Of a stretch of 64,000 bases of DNA, positions 36,668-45,583 are shown piece after piece. The notes under the pieces were generated by a model that ran no database searches, had not been told where the DNA came from, and saw only the letters and a program-made list of their open reading frames with translations. A program made the translations under genes and the position numbers. Source of the DNA: Mesorhizobium sp. STM 4661 (GTDB lineage Bacteria > Pseudomonadota > Alphaproteobacteria > Rhizobiales > Rhizobiaceae). Position 1 is the stretch's first letter. Each line of letters opens with the position of its first letter. Location: NCBI RefSeq assembly GCF_000359125.1, contig NZ_CAAF010000014.1, positions 40,830 through 104,829 on the forward strand, in the 5' to 3' direction.

Positions 36668-37702
36668 ATGAGTTTCAAGGTTGCGATCGTCGGCGCCACG
36701 GGCAATGTGGGCCGGGAAATGCTGAACATACTGGAAGAGCGCGGCTTTCCGGTGAGCGAAGTGGTGGCGCTGGCCTCGCGGCGCAGCCAGGGCACGGAAG
36801 TGTCTTTCGGCGACCGCACGCTGAAGGTCAGGACGCTCGACCAGTATGATTTTTCCGACACCGACATCTGCATCATGTCGGCCGGCGGCAACGTCTCCAA
36901 GGAATGGTCGCCGAAGATCGGCAAGCAGGGCTGCGTCGTCATCGATAATTCGTCGGCCTTCCGCTACGACCAGGACGTGCCGCTGATCGTGCCGGAAGTG
37001 AACCCGGACGCGATCTCGCTGTTCACGCGCAAGAACATCATCGCCAATCCGAACTGCTCGACGGCGCAGCTCGTCGTGGCGCTGAAGCCGCTGCACGACT
37101 TCGCCACCATCAAGCGCGTCGTCGTCGCCACCTACCAGTCGGTGTCGGGCGCCGGCAAGGAAGGCATGGACGAATTGTTCACGCAGACGCGGGCCGTGTT
37201 CGTCGCCGATTCCGTCGACGTCAAGAAGTTCACCAAGCGCATCGCCTTCAACGTCATCCCGCATATCGACGTCTTCCTCGACGACGGTTTCACCAAGGAA
37301 GAATGGAAGATGGTGGCCGAGACCAAGAAGATGCTCGACCCCAAGATCAAGCTGACGGCGACCTGCGTGCGGGTGCCGGTGTTCATCGGCCATTCGGAAG
37401 CGGTCAACATCGAATTCGAAAAGCCGATTACCGCCGACGAGGCGCGCGATATCCTGCGCGACGCGCCGGGCTGTCAGGTCCTGGACAAGCGCGAGGACGG
37501 CGGCTACATCACGCCACTGGAATCGGCCGGCGAGGACGCCACCTTCATCTCGCGCATCCGCGAGGATTCGACCATCGACAATGGCCTGTCGATGTGGATC
37601 GTCTCCGACAATCTGCGCAAGGGCGCGGCGCTCAATGCGGTGCAGATCGCCGAGCTACTGGTCGAGCGCGGGCTTATCCAGCCGAAGAAGAAGGCGGCTT
37701 GA
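36668..37702 (+). CDS. asd: Aspartate-semialdehyde dehydrogenase
   Basis: A 344-residue enzyme that reduces beta-aspartyl phosphate to aspartate semialdehyde with NADPH, feeding lysine, threonine, methionine and cell-wall diaminopimelate. Motifs: FKVAIVGATGNVGREML at the start, IDNSSAFRYDQDVPLIVPEVN, catalytic Cys130 in NPNCSTAQL, and VFIGHSEAVNIEFE with the substrate-binding His. AGGAG precedes the ATG at 36668; longer frames upstream cross the leader. It stands alone. Confidence 0.97.
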   Translation: MSFKVAIVGATGNVGREMLNILEERGFPVSEVVALASRRSQGTEVSFGDRTLKVRTLDQYDFSDTDICIMSAGGNVSKEWSPKIGKQGCVVIDNSSAFRYDQDVPLIVPEVNPDAISLFTRKNIIANPNCSTAQLVVALKPLHDFATIKRVVVATYQSVSGAGKEGMDELFTQTRAVFVADSVDVKKFTKRIAFNVIPHIDVFLDDGFTKEEWKMVAETKKMLDPKIKLTATCVRVPVFIGHSEAVNIEFEKPITADEARDILRDAPGCQVLDKREDGGYITPLESAGEDATFISRIREDSTIDNGLSMWIVSDNLRKGAALNAVQIAELLVERGLIQPKKKAA

Positions 37703-37839
37703 TTCTCGCTCACGGGCCGCACCGCCGCTGCCGCGGCTGGCCCTCCGCGAGGGCGCCGGACGACCGGCGGCCCGCGGTCGCGGGCTCGGCCTTCGGCCGT
37801 TCTCACGTTGCAGGTTTGCGAAGGCATTGATGAAGGCCA

Positions 37840-37870
37840 ATCTCCCCCACGAGGGGGGAGATCGACAGCT
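37840..37870. repeat. Half copy of the dispersed palindrome
   Basis: Only the inner hairpin (TCTCCCCCACGAGGGGGGAG) and a few flanking bases of the RIME-like element remain downstream of asd. Confidence 0.6.
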
Positions 37871-37875
37871 TGGCC

Positions 37876-38067
37876 TTACTTGGCGTCCATCAAAGCATTG
37901 AGATGATCGTGCTCCGATGACATGCGGCCGCTGGCGATAGTCTCCACTTCCTCGCGCAGCAAATCCTTGGTGGCGAACGATTGCCGCGCCCTTGGCAATG
38001 CCACGACGCCGGCGGCGTTTCCGACCATATCGGTGCGGCGCCTCCGGGATTTAGATCCGGCGGGCAT
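37876..38067 (-). CDS. Small hypothetical protein, start uncertain
   Basis: A frame of up to 63 residues ending EHDHLNALMDAK. The start is unclear: ATG at 38067 has no ribosome binding site, while ATG at 38028 follows a CGGAGG 12 nt upstream and would give 50 residues. Its 5' end overlaps the end of the 92-residue gene in another frame. No family recognised; may be spurious. Confidence 0.35.
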   Translation of the reverse strand: MPAGSKSRRRRTDMVGNAAGVVALPRARQSFATKDLLREEVETIASGRMSSEHDHLNALMDAK

Positions 38068-38329
38068 AGGTCTGTACCAAGTCATCAAGCTCACGCTGAG
38101 CGCTATCGCGGCGTTTCAATTCGTCACTCCACTTGCCATCCCCCCGCCTCAGAGCGCGCTCTAGTTCGCGGTCCATGGCGCGGAGTTTACCGACTGCCCT
38201 CCGCTGTAGCTCGCGCTCTTCTGCCGACAGAGGATGCCGGTTGCGGCCATAGTGAACGTCTTCCTTTTGCGACCCATGAAAGTGCTGAAAATCGCTGGCT
38301 TTGTGGGTTATGAAATCGAAGTCGGACAT
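38051..38329 (-). CDS. Hypothetical charged protein
   Basis: A 92-residue soluble protein (MSDFDFITHKASDFQHFHG...) with a His-rich N-terminal third and a strongly charged helical C-terminal part that probably forms a coiled coil (residues about 35-88). GGAGG lies 6 nt before the ATG at 38329, which supports translation. No family was recognised. Confidence 0.6.
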   Translation of the reverse strand: MSDFDFITHKASDFQHFHGSQKEDVHYGRNRHPLSAEERELQRRAVGKLRAMDRELERALRRGDGKWSDELKRRDSAQRELDDLVQTYARRI

Positions 38330-38445
38330 GCAGACCTCCCATGCCGTATGCCAAGCATATAGGAGTTTGCGCTGGGCCACGACAAGCGCGGGGCACAACT
38401 TGCTCAAGCCGTAAGGCCTGAAGGTTCCGGATTTGATCCGATGCT

Positions 38446-38854
38446 CTAGCCGGCGCTGTCCTTCGCCAGCTGGCGCAGCAGCTCCAACCCTTCCTCCGCC
38501 CGATCAGCCGGCACAAACAGATGATCATGGTAGAAGGCCGAGACGGGGGTTGACGCCCATGCCGGCGCTGGCCAGCCGCGTGGTGATGGCGGCGAGGAAG
38601 CCGACGGCTTCCAGCGAGGAATGGACGTTCAGCGTGATCATGCGGCTGGGGAATACGCCGTCAAGGCCGGCAGCCCTTGCCTGATCCTCGTGCACGATCA
38701 GCGTCGTGCCTTCGCGCTCGCGAAACAGCATCACCGGATCGAGCCTGGCGGGAACCGGCACACCGGGCGGCAAGGTGACGAAGACATGGATGCCGGCAAG
38801 CAATTGCGGTGTCATCGTCGCCAGAAGTTTTTTCAGGTCGGTTTCGCCGCTCAT
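38446..38854 (-). pseudogene. ACT-domain protein (DUF2241-like) with a frameshift
   Basis: The first frame from ATG 38854 (GGAGG 6 nt upstream) gives an ACT-type protein through TLNVHSSLEAVGFLAAIT and ASAGMGVNP, then stops early. Removing one base from the five-C run (38545-38549 on the complement) restores VSAFYHDHLFVPADRAEEG and an ending LLRQLAKDSAG at 38446, exactly the expected C-terminus. ACT domains bind amino acids as regulatory modules. A single-base error in a homopolymer during sequencing is as likely as a true mutation. Confidence 0.8.
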
Positions 38855-39037
38855 TGCCATCCTCCGACTGACGCCGCCTGGAAATATCTGGGCATGCAAT
38901 CTCACTATCCGTGGCGGGGGATAGTCCCCGGTGCACAGGCGACATCGCGATGTCGCTGGCGGCTGAGCTTGCATTGCGTACTGCATCGCACAATAGAGAA
39001 ATTCAGGACCAGGTCCGGTCGCAAAGGCTTCCTCGAA

Positions 39038-39943
39038 ATGATCGTTCGTCCGCGCCCCACGTTCCTGCAGCTGTTCTTCGTCATGCGCGGCTCGGTGGTG
39101 CCACGCATCCTGCCGCAAATTTTTGGGTTTGCGATCTATTCCGCGGTCATTCTCGCCTTGGCACGTTGGCTCCAACTCGATCTCGGCGTCTTCAACATCA
39201 CGCCTTTCGGCCTGGTGGGCGTGACATTGTCGATCTATCTCTCGTTCCGCAACAACGCCGCCTACGACCGCTGGTGGGAGGCGCGCAAGCTGTGGGGCAC
39301 GCTGGTTTTCGAAATACGCAATCTGGCGCGCGCCACGACCAGCCTGATCGCCGACCAGACAGAACAACGCGCCTTGCTCATGGAGGCGCTCGCCTTCTGC
39401 CATTTCCTGCGCGGCCAATTGCGCAAGATCGACAGCATGAAAGACGCCCGCGCCTTCGTCGACGCCGAGGCGGATACGGTGGCAAACTTCGCCAACCCGG
39501 CGGACGAGATGGTCAGGCGCATGGGCCGGCGCGCCAATACGCAGCGCCGGGCAGGCGAGATCGATTCGATCGGCTTCCGCATCCTGGATGAAAGGCTGGC
39601 ATCGATCACCGCCATCCAGGCCGGCTGCGAGCGGATCGCCGGCACGCCATTGCCCTTCGCCTACACGCTGCTGGTGCACCGCACGGCCTACATAGTGTGC
39701 CTGCTTCTGCCCATCGGACTGATCTCGACCACCGGCTGGGCGACGCCGCTGTTCATGGCGCTGATCGCCTACACCTTCTTCGGCCTCGACGCGCTTTCGG
39801 AAGAGCTCGAGGATCCGTTCGGCACCGAGGCCAACGACCTTGCCCTCGACGGGCTCTGCCGCGTCTGCGAAATCTCCGTGTTCGAGGCGCTGGGCGAAAC
39901 ACCGCCGAAAATGATCCCGGCCGAAAAGTTCTATTTTTCGTAG
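39038..39943 (+). CDS. Bestrophin-family chloride channel
   Basis: A 301-residue membrane protein of the bestrophin/UPF0187 family. MIVRPRPTFLQLFFVMRGSVVPRILPQI at the start, LSIYLSFRNNAAYDRWWEARKLWG (the family signature) and the late SEELEDPFGTEANDLALDGLCR are unmistakable. Bacterial members form pentameric anion channels in the inner membrane. The ATG at 39038 was chosen because the family starts here. It is preceded by the divergent ACT gene and followed by a repeat. Confidence 0.92.
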   Translation: MIVRPRPTFLQLFFVMRGSVVPRILPQIFGFAIYSAVILALARWLQLDLGVFNITPFGLVGVTLSIYLSFRNNAAYDRWWEARKLWGTLVFEIRNLARATTSLIADQTEQRALLMEALAFCHFLRGQLRKIDSMKDARAFVDAEADTVANFANPADEMVRRMGRRANTQRRAGEIDSIGFRILDERLASITAIQAGCERIAGTPLPFAYTLLVHRTAYIVCLLLPIGLISTTGWATPLFMALIAYTFFGLDALSEELEDPFGTEANDLALDGLCRVCEISVFEALGETPPKMIPAEKFYFS

Positions 39944-40039
39944 TCATTTTGACGGATGGAAGCTGGTCGGGTCCTGTGTCGAGAATGGCCGAAGGATACA
40001 GCGGCGCAGATCCAAAGCCGTTCCGTAGCGATCCTTCGC

Positions 40040-40194
40040 GCCCCCCTCTGTCCTGCCGGACATCTCCCCCACAAGGGGGGAGATGGCAGCTTCGGCGCTC
40101 CGCCAACTCCTGCGACGATGAAGATTGGCGAAAGCCGTGGCGACGGCCGATCTCCCCCCAAGTGGGGGAGATGTCCGGCAGGACAGAGGGGGGC
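40040..40194. repeat. Dispersed palindromic element (RIME-like), copy 6
   Basis: Outer arms GCCCCCCTCTG/CAGAGGGGGGC, inner stems around CCCACAAGGGGGGAGAT and CTCCCCCCAAGTGGGGGAG, centre GATTGGCGAAAGCC. It fills part of the 510-bp gap between the bestrophin and DoxX genes; the rest holds no recognisable gene. Confidence 0.85.
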
Positions 40195-40453
40195 GCTGCC
40201 CCGCTGGCGTATCGAGAGGTCTGCACCCGTGGCAGCGCTTTGAAGGAACGGAATGGATCCCAGGGTCTGCGCTCCGCTTCGCGTTCGCTCCGCCCTGGGA
40301 TTGTTTGACGAAGGCATGGTGGCCAGCGGCCCACTTTCGCCCTGTTGAGCGGAACCTGACACGAAAAGAATCCGGCGCGTGTCGGATCGTCGCCTCATGC
40401 TGCGTCCTTGGTTCGACCTTCACAAAGAGGGCAAGACATCAGGAGGAACACTA

Positions 40454-40864
40454 ATGACCATTTCCCAGATCGCACCCGTCTCGCCGCGCGCCCTGTGGAC
40501 CGGCCGCGTGCTCAGCGCCATCATCGTGCTGTTCATGATCTTCGACGGCGTCATCAAGCTGCCGCCCCTCGATGTCGTCACACAGACCATGGTGCCGCTT
40601 GGCTGGCCGGCCGACGCGAACGTTGCGCGCATGCTCGGCCTCATCGGGCTGATCTCGACCGCGCTCTACGCCTTGCCGCGCACCTCCGTGCTCGGCGCCA
40701 TCCTGCTCACCGCCTATCTCGGCGGCTCCATCGCCACCAATATGCGTGTCGGCAGCCCGCTATTGTCGCACACGCTGTTCGGTGTCTATCTCGGCATCAT
40801 CCTGTGGGGCGGCCTGTATCTGCGCGACCCAAGGGTGCGCGCACTGATCCCGTTCAGCCGATAA
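40454..40864 (+). CDS. DoxX-like membrane protein
   Basis: A 136-residue protein with four hydrophobic helices, opening with W-T-G-R-V-L-S-A-I-I-V-L-F-M-I-F-D-G and containing LGLIGLISTALYALPRTSVLGAILLTAYLGG, the DoxX-like family pattern. AGGAGG lies 8 nt before the ATG. The SRPBCC gene follows after 21 bp with its own site, so the two form an operon. Function unknown. Confidence 0.85.
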   Translation: MTISQIAPVSPRALWTGRVLSAIIVLFMIFDGVIKLPPLDVVTQTMVPLGWPADANVARMLGLIGLISTALYALPRTSVLGAILLTAYLGGSIATNMRVGSPLLSHTLFGVYLGIILWGGLYLRDPRVRALIPFSR

Positions 40865-40885
40865 GCGCAAGCAAGGGAGAAGAAC

Positions 40886-41413
40886 ATGCTTACCACCATC
40901 ATCGTCATCCTGGTCGTCCTGATCGCGGCCCTGCTCATCCATGCCGCGATGAAGCCGGACAATTTCACCGTCAGCCGCTCGGCCAGCATCAAGGCGCCGC
41001 CCGAGGCGATCTTTCCGCTGATCAACGATTTCAAGCGCTGGACCGTCTGGTCGCCTTACGAAAAGCTCGATCCGGAGATGAAGCGCACGCTCTCCGGCGC
41101 CGACAGCGGCAAGGGCGCCGCCTATGCCTGGGAAGGCAATGGCAAGGCCGGCGCCGGACGCATGGAGATCACCAATTCGGTGCCGTCTTCCCTGGTCGCG
41201 CTGAAGCTCGACTTCGAGAAACCGTTCAAGGCGAACAACACCGTCGACTTCACCTTGGCGCCGGCAGGCAACAGCACCGCCGTCACCTGGGCCATGCACG
41301 GCCGCTATCCCTTCATCGCCAGGCTGATGGGCGTGTTCATGAACTTCGACAAGCTGGTCGGCAAGGATTTCGAGACCGGCCTCGCCAGTCTGAAGAGCGC
41401 GGCTGAAAAATAG
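40886..41413 (+). CDS. SRPBCC (START-like) family protein with N-terminal membrane anchor
   Basis: A 175-residue protein: a membrane helix at 2-21 (TTIIVILVVLIAALLIHAAM), then a ligand-binding helix-grip fold of the polyketide cyclase/START type (SASIKAPPEAIFPLINDFKRWTVWSPYEK, AYAWEGNGKAG, TWAMHGRYPF). It probably binds a hydrophobic ligand at the membrane. It is the second gene of the DoxX operon and ends at a bidirectional terminator. Confidence 0.85.
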   Translation: MLTTIIVILVVLIAALLIHAAMKPDNFTVSRSASIKAPPEAIFPLINDFKRWTVWSPYEKLDPEMKRTLSGADSGKGAAYAWEGNGKAGAGRMEITNSVPSSLVALKLDFEKPFKANNTVDFTLAPAGNSTAVTWAMHGRYPFIARLMGVFMNFDKLVGKDFETGLASLKSAAEK

Positions 41414-41437
41414 CGGCTCTGGTATCCGAAAATAGCA

Positions 41438-41464
41438 AAACGGCGGGCAAAGGGCCCGCCGTTT
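41438..41464. terminator. Bidirectional rho-independent terminator
   Basis: AAACGGCGGGC and GCCCGCCGTTT (41438-41448, 41454-41464) form an 11-bp stem with a 5-nt loop, with A run on one side and T run on the other. It serves both the SRPBCC gene and the convergent rpsP. Confidence 0.9.
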
Positions 41465-41489
41465 CTGCTTCCACAGGGGGATAAGCGGA

Positions 41490-41888
41490 TTATTCCGCGG
41501 TCGCGGCTTCCGCCTCGGCCGGCGCGGCCGCAGCGGCTGCAACAGCGGCGGCATCTTCCTGCGCCTTCTTCAAAAGGGCAGCGCGTTCCTGCGCCTTCTT
41601 GCCGGGCTCGGCCTTCTTCGGGTTGGAGCGGGCCTCGCGCTTGGCGAGGCCGGCCTCGTCGAGGAAGCGCAGCACGCGGTCGGTCGGCTGGGCGCCGTGC
41701 GACAGCCAGTGCCTGACGCGGTCGGCGTCGACCTTGACGCGTTCGCCGTCCTTCGGCAGCAGCGGGTTCCACGAGCCGAGCGACTCGATGAACCGGCCGT
41801 CGCGCGGCGAACGGGCGTCGGCGACGACGACGTGGTAATAGGGACGCTTCTTCGAGCCCGCACGGGCCAGTCTGATCTTCAGTGCCAT
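41490..41888 (-). CDS. rpsP: 30S ribosomal protein S16
   Basis: A 132-residue bS16 with [24 protein letters not shown] at the start and [22 protein letters not shown] in the core; the Ala/Glu-rich C-terminal extension (about 85-132) is typical of alphaproteobacteria. AGGAG precedes the ATG. It is last in the ffh, chorismate mutase, rpsP cluster and is followed directly by a terminator, without the rimM-trmD-rplS genes that often follow. Confidence 0.97.
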   Translation of the reverse strand: MALKIRLARAGSKKRPYYHVVVADARSPRDGRFIESLGSWNPLLPKDGERVKVDADRVRHWLSHGAQPTDRVLRFLDEAGLAKREARSNPKKAEPGKKAQERAALLKKAQEDAAAVAAAAAAPAEAEAATAE

Positions 41889-41939
41889 TGTTTTCTCCTA
41901 AAAAGCTCTGATTTGGTTGGTCTCGTTCGCGGCTTATAA

Positions 41940-42266
41940 TTAGCCGGCTTTGGTTATGCCGTTCGAGGCGGCAATCTGCTCATGATGCCGGATCACTTCG
42001 CGGACGACGAAGTTGAGGAATTTCTCCGCGAAATCCGGGTCGAGATGGGCGTCCTTCGCCAGTTGGCGAAGGCGGGCGATCTGCTGCTGCTCGCGCGCCG
42101 GATCGGCCGGCGGCAGGCCATGTTCGGCCTTCAGCACGCCGACCGCCTTGGTGCAGCGGAAGCGCTCGGCCAGCATATGGATGAGGGCCGCGTCGATATT
42201 GTCGATCGAGGCGCGGTAGCCGGCCAGAATCGTGCGTGCGTCGGCCATATCCTTCTCTTCGTTCAT
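41940..42266 (-). CDS. Chorismate mutase (AroQ type)
   Basis: A 108-residue all-helical AroQ chorismate mutase that converts chorismate to prephenate for Phe and Tyr synthesis. ILAGYRASIDNIDAALIHMLAERFRCTKAVGVLKAEHGLPPADPAREQQQ contains the usual active-site Arg, Lys and Glu/Gln positions; FLNFVVREVIRHHEQIA closes the domain. It sits 8 bp after ffh and 51 bp before rpsP, an arrangement common in Rhizobiales. Confidence 0.93.
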   Translation of the reverse strand: MNEEKDMADARTILAGYRASIDNIDAALIHMLAERFRCTKAVGVLKAEHGLPPADPAREQQQIARLRQLAKDAHLDPDFAEKFLNFVVREVIRHHEQIAASNGITKAG

Positions 42267-42273
42267 CGTATTC

Positions 42274-43881
42274 TCACTTCTTCTTGCCAAGGCCATTCTT
42301 GCTAGGCATTGGCAGTCCGCCGCCACCCAGGCCGGGAAGCCCCGGAAGTTTCATGCCGCCGGGCAGTCCGGGCAGACCACCGCCACCGGGCAGTGAGCCC
42401 GGCAGGCCCTTCATGCCGCCGAGCCCGGCCGCCTGCGCCTGCTTTTGCAAGGCTTCGAGCTGCTTGGGGTCCATCTTCGACAGGTCCGGCATACCTCCCA
42501 TACCCCCTGGCATCATGCCGCCGAGGCCCATCTTCTGGGCAAGGCCGCCCATCATGCCGCGCATGAGGCCGCCGCCTTTGCCCTTGCCGCCCATCGCCTT
42601 CATCATGTCGGCCATGCCGCGATGCATCTTGAGCAGCTTGTTGATCTCGGCCGCATCGCTGCCGGAGCCGGCGGCGATGCGCTTCTTGCGCGAATGTTTC
42701 AGGATGTCGGGATTGGCGCGCTCGGCCTTGGTCATCGACGAGATGATGGCAAGCTGGCGGCCGAACATCTTGTCGTCGAGGCCAGCGGCAGCCATCTGGT
42801 CCTTCATCTTGCCCATGCCGGGCATCATGCCCATGATGCCACCCATGCCGCCCATCTTCGACATTTGCTGAAGCTGGCCGGCGAGGTCGTTCAGGTCGAA
42901 CTTGCCCGACTGCATCTTCCTGGCCATCGCCGCCGCCTGTTCGGCGTCGATGTTCTCGGCGGCCTTCTCGACGAGGCTGACAATGTCGCCCATGCCGAGG
43001 ATGCGGTCGGCGATGCGCTTGGGATGGAACTCCTCCAGCCCGTCCATCTTTTCGCCGGTGCCGATCAGCTTGATCGGCTTGCCGGTGACGGCGCGCATCG
43101 AAAGGGCAGCACCGCCGCGGCCATCGCCATCCATGCGGGTGAGCACGAGGCCGGTGATGCCGACGCGCTCGTCGAAGCTCTTGGCCAGATTGACGGCGTC
43201 CTGGCCGGTCAGAGAATCGGCGACCAGCAGGATCTCGTGCGGCGACGACACCTTCTTGATGTCGGCCATTTCGACCATCAGCGGCTCGTCGATATGGGTG
43301 CGGCCGGCGGTGTCGAGGATGACGACGTCATGGCCGCCGAGCTTGGCCGCCTGCACGGCGCGCCGCGCGATGTCGACCGGGTTCTGGCCGGTGACGATAG
43401 GCAGCGTCGCCACCTTGACCTGCTCGCCGAGCTGGCGGAGCTGCTCCTGCGCGGCGGGACGCCGCGTGTCGAGCGAGGCCATCAGGACTTTCTTGTTCTG
43501 ACGCTCGGAAAGCCGCTTGGCGATCTTGGCCGAGGTCGTCGTCTTGCCGGAACCCTGCAGGCCGACCATCATGATGACGACCGGGGCCGGCGCATTGAGA
43601 TCGATGGCGACGCCTTCGGCGCCGAGCATCTCGACCAGTTCGTCATGGACGATCTTGACGACCATCTGGCCGGGCTTGATCGACTTGACCAGTGCGGCGC
43701 CGACGGCCTTCTCGCGCACCTTGTCGGTGAAGGAACGCACCACTTCCAGCGCCACATCGGCCTCGAGCAGCGCGCGGCGCACCTCGCGCAGCGCCGCCGA
43801 GACATCGGCCTCTGACAAGGCACCGCGGCCGGTCAGGCCGTTCAGGATGGAGCCAAGGCGCTCTTGTAGGGACTCAAACAT
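42274..43881 (-). CDS. ffh: Signal recognition particle protein Ffh
   Basis: A 535-residue SRP54 GTPase that binds signal sequences and SRP RNA and targets nascent membrane proteins to FtsY. N domain 1-90; G domain with P-loop GLQGSGKTTTSAKIA, DTAGRTHIDEPLM and TRMDGDGRGGAALSM; M domain (about 300-535) rich in Met, with SGSDAAEINKLLKMHRGM, the RNA-binding segment. The C-terminal tail is very Gly/Pro/Leu-rich. First gene of the ffh, chorismate mutase, rpsP cluster. Confidence 0.97.
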   Translation of the reverse strand: MFESLQERLGSILNGLTGRGALSEADVSAALREVRRALLEADVALEVVRSFTDKVREKAVGAALVKSIKPGQMVVKIVHDELVEMLGAEGVAIDLNAPAPVVIMMVGLQGSGKTTTSAKIAKRLSERQNKKVLMASLDTRRPAAQEQLRQLGEQVKVATLPIVTGQNPVDIARRAVQAAKLGGHDVVILDTAGRTHIDEPLMVEMADIKKVSSPHEILLVADSLTGQDAVNLAKSFDERVGITGLVLTRMDGDGRGGAALSMRAVTGKPIKLIGTGEKMDGLEEFHPKRIADRILGMGDIVSLVEKAAENIDAEQAAAMARKMQSGKFDLNDLAGQLQQMSKMGGMGGIMGMMPGMGKMKDQMAAAGLDDKMFGRQLAIISSMTKAERANPDILKHSRKKRIAAGSGSDAAEINKLLKMHRGMADMMKAMGGKGKGGGLMRGMMGGLAQKMGLGGMMPGGMGGMPDLSKMDPKQLEALQKQAQAAGLGGMKGLPGSLPGGGGLPGLPGGMKLPGLPGLGGGGLPMPSKNGLGKKK

Positions 43882-44263
43882 TGGTCAACCCGCCGCGCGA
43901 CAGCGCCTTGGATTCATTTTGATCCCTGTCGGGCCGATGGCCCTCCACGCCTCTTGTGCGCTCCTGAAGCGATTCAAACATTCTTTTTCCTTTTCCCTGG
44001 CACCCGGATGGTGCCCGAGAGGTAGTGCGTTCGCGCCGAGTGTCCAAACAAAAGCCCGTGCAAGCGCAAAGCCAAAAAGCACCCGGGGGCGCACTGCGCT
44101 GCCGGGTGTTGGCCTCCAGGATCGATTTACAGCACCCGCCTCAAAGAGGTTTCAGCGTCCCGGTCGGCTTGCTCGGAGGGATACTCGTCGCGGAATTCGC
44201 GGCGTGTAGACAGGAAATCGGCCGCGGAGTCAAGACAAAGGCCGGATCGGCAATGTCTCAGTT
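43882..44263. other. Gap upstream of ffh, no gene seen
   Basis: About 380 bp between the ffh start and the stop of the monooxygenase gene. It should contain the ffh promoter; no clear motif, RNA gene or repeat copy was recognised. Confidence 0.45.
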
Positions 44264-44572
44264 CTAAATCTGATTTTTCGCATTGAGCGAGATCGGGTCT
44301 GTCTCGATTAGCCGAAGCGATCTCACCATGTCGGCAGTTTGGGTCTTGTAGTTGAGAAAATGTGGCGTGGTGAGGTGCGCCTCATAGGCCGCTTGATCAG
44401 CGTAGCCTTCAATCACCCGCACCTTATCGCGGCTTCCCTTGACCGACAGCGCGTACAGGAAGATGACCCCAGGCTCTAGCCGCATCGAGGCTTCAATCTC
44501 TTCTGATAGGAGTGCGCCGTAAGCCTCGATCTGGTCGGGATCGATCTCCAGTTCTGCTATCCTGACAATCAT
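44264..44572 (-). CDS. Antibiotic biosynthesis monooxygenase (ABM) domain protein
   Basis: A 102-residue dimeric ferredoxin-like ABM protein similar to putative quinol monooxygenases such as YgiN: MIVRIAELEIDPDQIEAYGALLSEEI, EPGVIFLYALSVKGSRDKVRVIEGYADQAAYEAHLTTPHF. Substrate unknown; many members are uncharacterised. It is followed by a GT4 gene on the other side of a 42-bp gap. Confidence 0.85.
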   Translation of the reverse strand: MIVRIAELEIDPDQIEAYGALLSEEIEASMRLEPGVIFLYALSVKGSRDKVRVIEGYADQAAYEAHLTTPHFLNYKTQTADMVRSLRLIETDPISLNAKNQI

Positions 44573-44614
44573 TCGCTACTCCGCTTCTGGGACACTACCG
44601 CCGGGTCGGGTCGC

Positions 44615-45556
44615 TCATGGCAATGTTTCGCCATCGAGGATCCGGGCATAGAGGTCGAGATAGCCCTTTGCGGTGCGGGCGATCGGAAATCGCTCGGCGG
44701 CCTGGTCACGGCAACGCTGCGGCGAAAGGCCGGCAACCGCGGCAAGCGTTGCAGCGAACTCCATGTCGCTGTCGAAGAGGCGCCCTGTATCGTCGTCGAT
44801 GATTTCGGGCATGGCGCCGCGCGGCGTCGTCAGCACCGGCGTTCCGCACAGCATGGCCTCGACCGGCGCCATGCCGAACGGCTCTTCCCAGGCGATCGGA
44901 TTGAGGAAAGCCTTTGCCGCGCCCAGCAGGTGCAGCTTCTTGTCGCCGTCCACTGTCCCGTGGAAGCGGTAGCGCGGCCCCAAACTCTTGAAGAACACGC
45001 CATCGCGCCGGACCTGGCTGCGCGTCAGCAGCTTCCAGCGCGAGCCGCCGGCGATGTCGAGGGGAAAATCGAATTTCTTCGCCAGATCGACCGCGCGATT
45101 GAGGTTCTTGCTGGCGCGCGCGATGCCGGCGAGAAACAGCAGGTGATCGTTCTTCGAGCTGGCCAGTCGGTAGGACTCCGTCGGAAAGCCGTTGTAAACG
45201 AAGGTCTTCCTGCCGTGATTGTGTGCGTGGCTGGCGCTGACGAAGCTCCAGTTCGGCTGCGGCCTGGGTTTTTCCGGGGAATAGCCGTGTGCGGTGTTGA
45301 GGGTCGGGAAGGGAGCGTCGAGAAACCAGCTGTGAAAGTGGACGATCTCGGTGTCCGCGGGGATGGCGGCCCGGCATTGCGCTTCCGAGGATGCATGCCG
45401 CACCTCGCAAAGCGGGTGGCTCGAGCCTGGATCGGCGATCAGCACGACGCGGTGGCCAAGGCGGGCCAATTCCGACGCCAGCCAGTCAACCTGGCGCTGG
45501 GTGCCGCCATAGCCCCTGGACGGGATGGTTCCGGTCACCGCCAGTGTGATGCGCAT
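44615..45556 (-). CDS. Glycosyltransferase family 4
   Basis: A 313-residue GT-B fold retaining glycosyltransferase. The N-terminal domain has YGGTQRQVDWLASELARLGHRV; the C-terminal domain has LFLAGIARASKNLNRAVDLA (start of the nucleotide-sugar domain) and the E-x7-E motif region EEPFGMAPVEAMLCGTPVLTTPRGAMPEII. It probably adds a sugar to a surface glycan or lipid; donor and acceptor unknown. Monocistronic in appearance. Confidence 0.92.
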   Translation of the reverse strand: MRITLAVTGTIPSRGYGGTQRQVDWLASELARLGHRVVLIADPGSSHPLCEVRHASSEAQCRAAIPADTEIVHFHSWFLDAPFPTLNTAHGYSPEKPRPQPNWSFVSASHAHNHGRKTFVYNGFPTESYRLASSKNDHLLFLAGIARASKNLNRAVDLAKKFDFPLDIAGGSRWKLLTRSQVRRDGVFFKSLGPRYRFHGTVDGDKKLHLLGAAKAFLNPIAWEEPFGMAPVEAMLCGTPVLTTPRGAMPEIIDDDTGRLFDSDMEFAATLAAVAGLSPQRCRDQAAERFPIARTAKGYLDLYARILDGETLP

Positions 45557-45583
45557 CAGCCGCCCCCGCCGGTTTTTTGCTTG

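Noticed and set aside
38525..39679. A 384-codon minus-strand frame over the bestrophin gene
   Set aside because: Only its last 109 codons are real (the ACT-domain protein from 38854). The rest is antisense to a clear bestrophin gene.
13518..40194. CRISPR array as explanation for the regularly built palindromes
   Set aside because: Copies are thousands of bases apart, lie between genes, and there are no cas genes or short regular spacers.
42445..43815. A 456-codon plus-strand frame opposite ffh
   Set aside because: Its His/Asp/Ala-rich sequence mirrors the Ffh codons; no independent signal.
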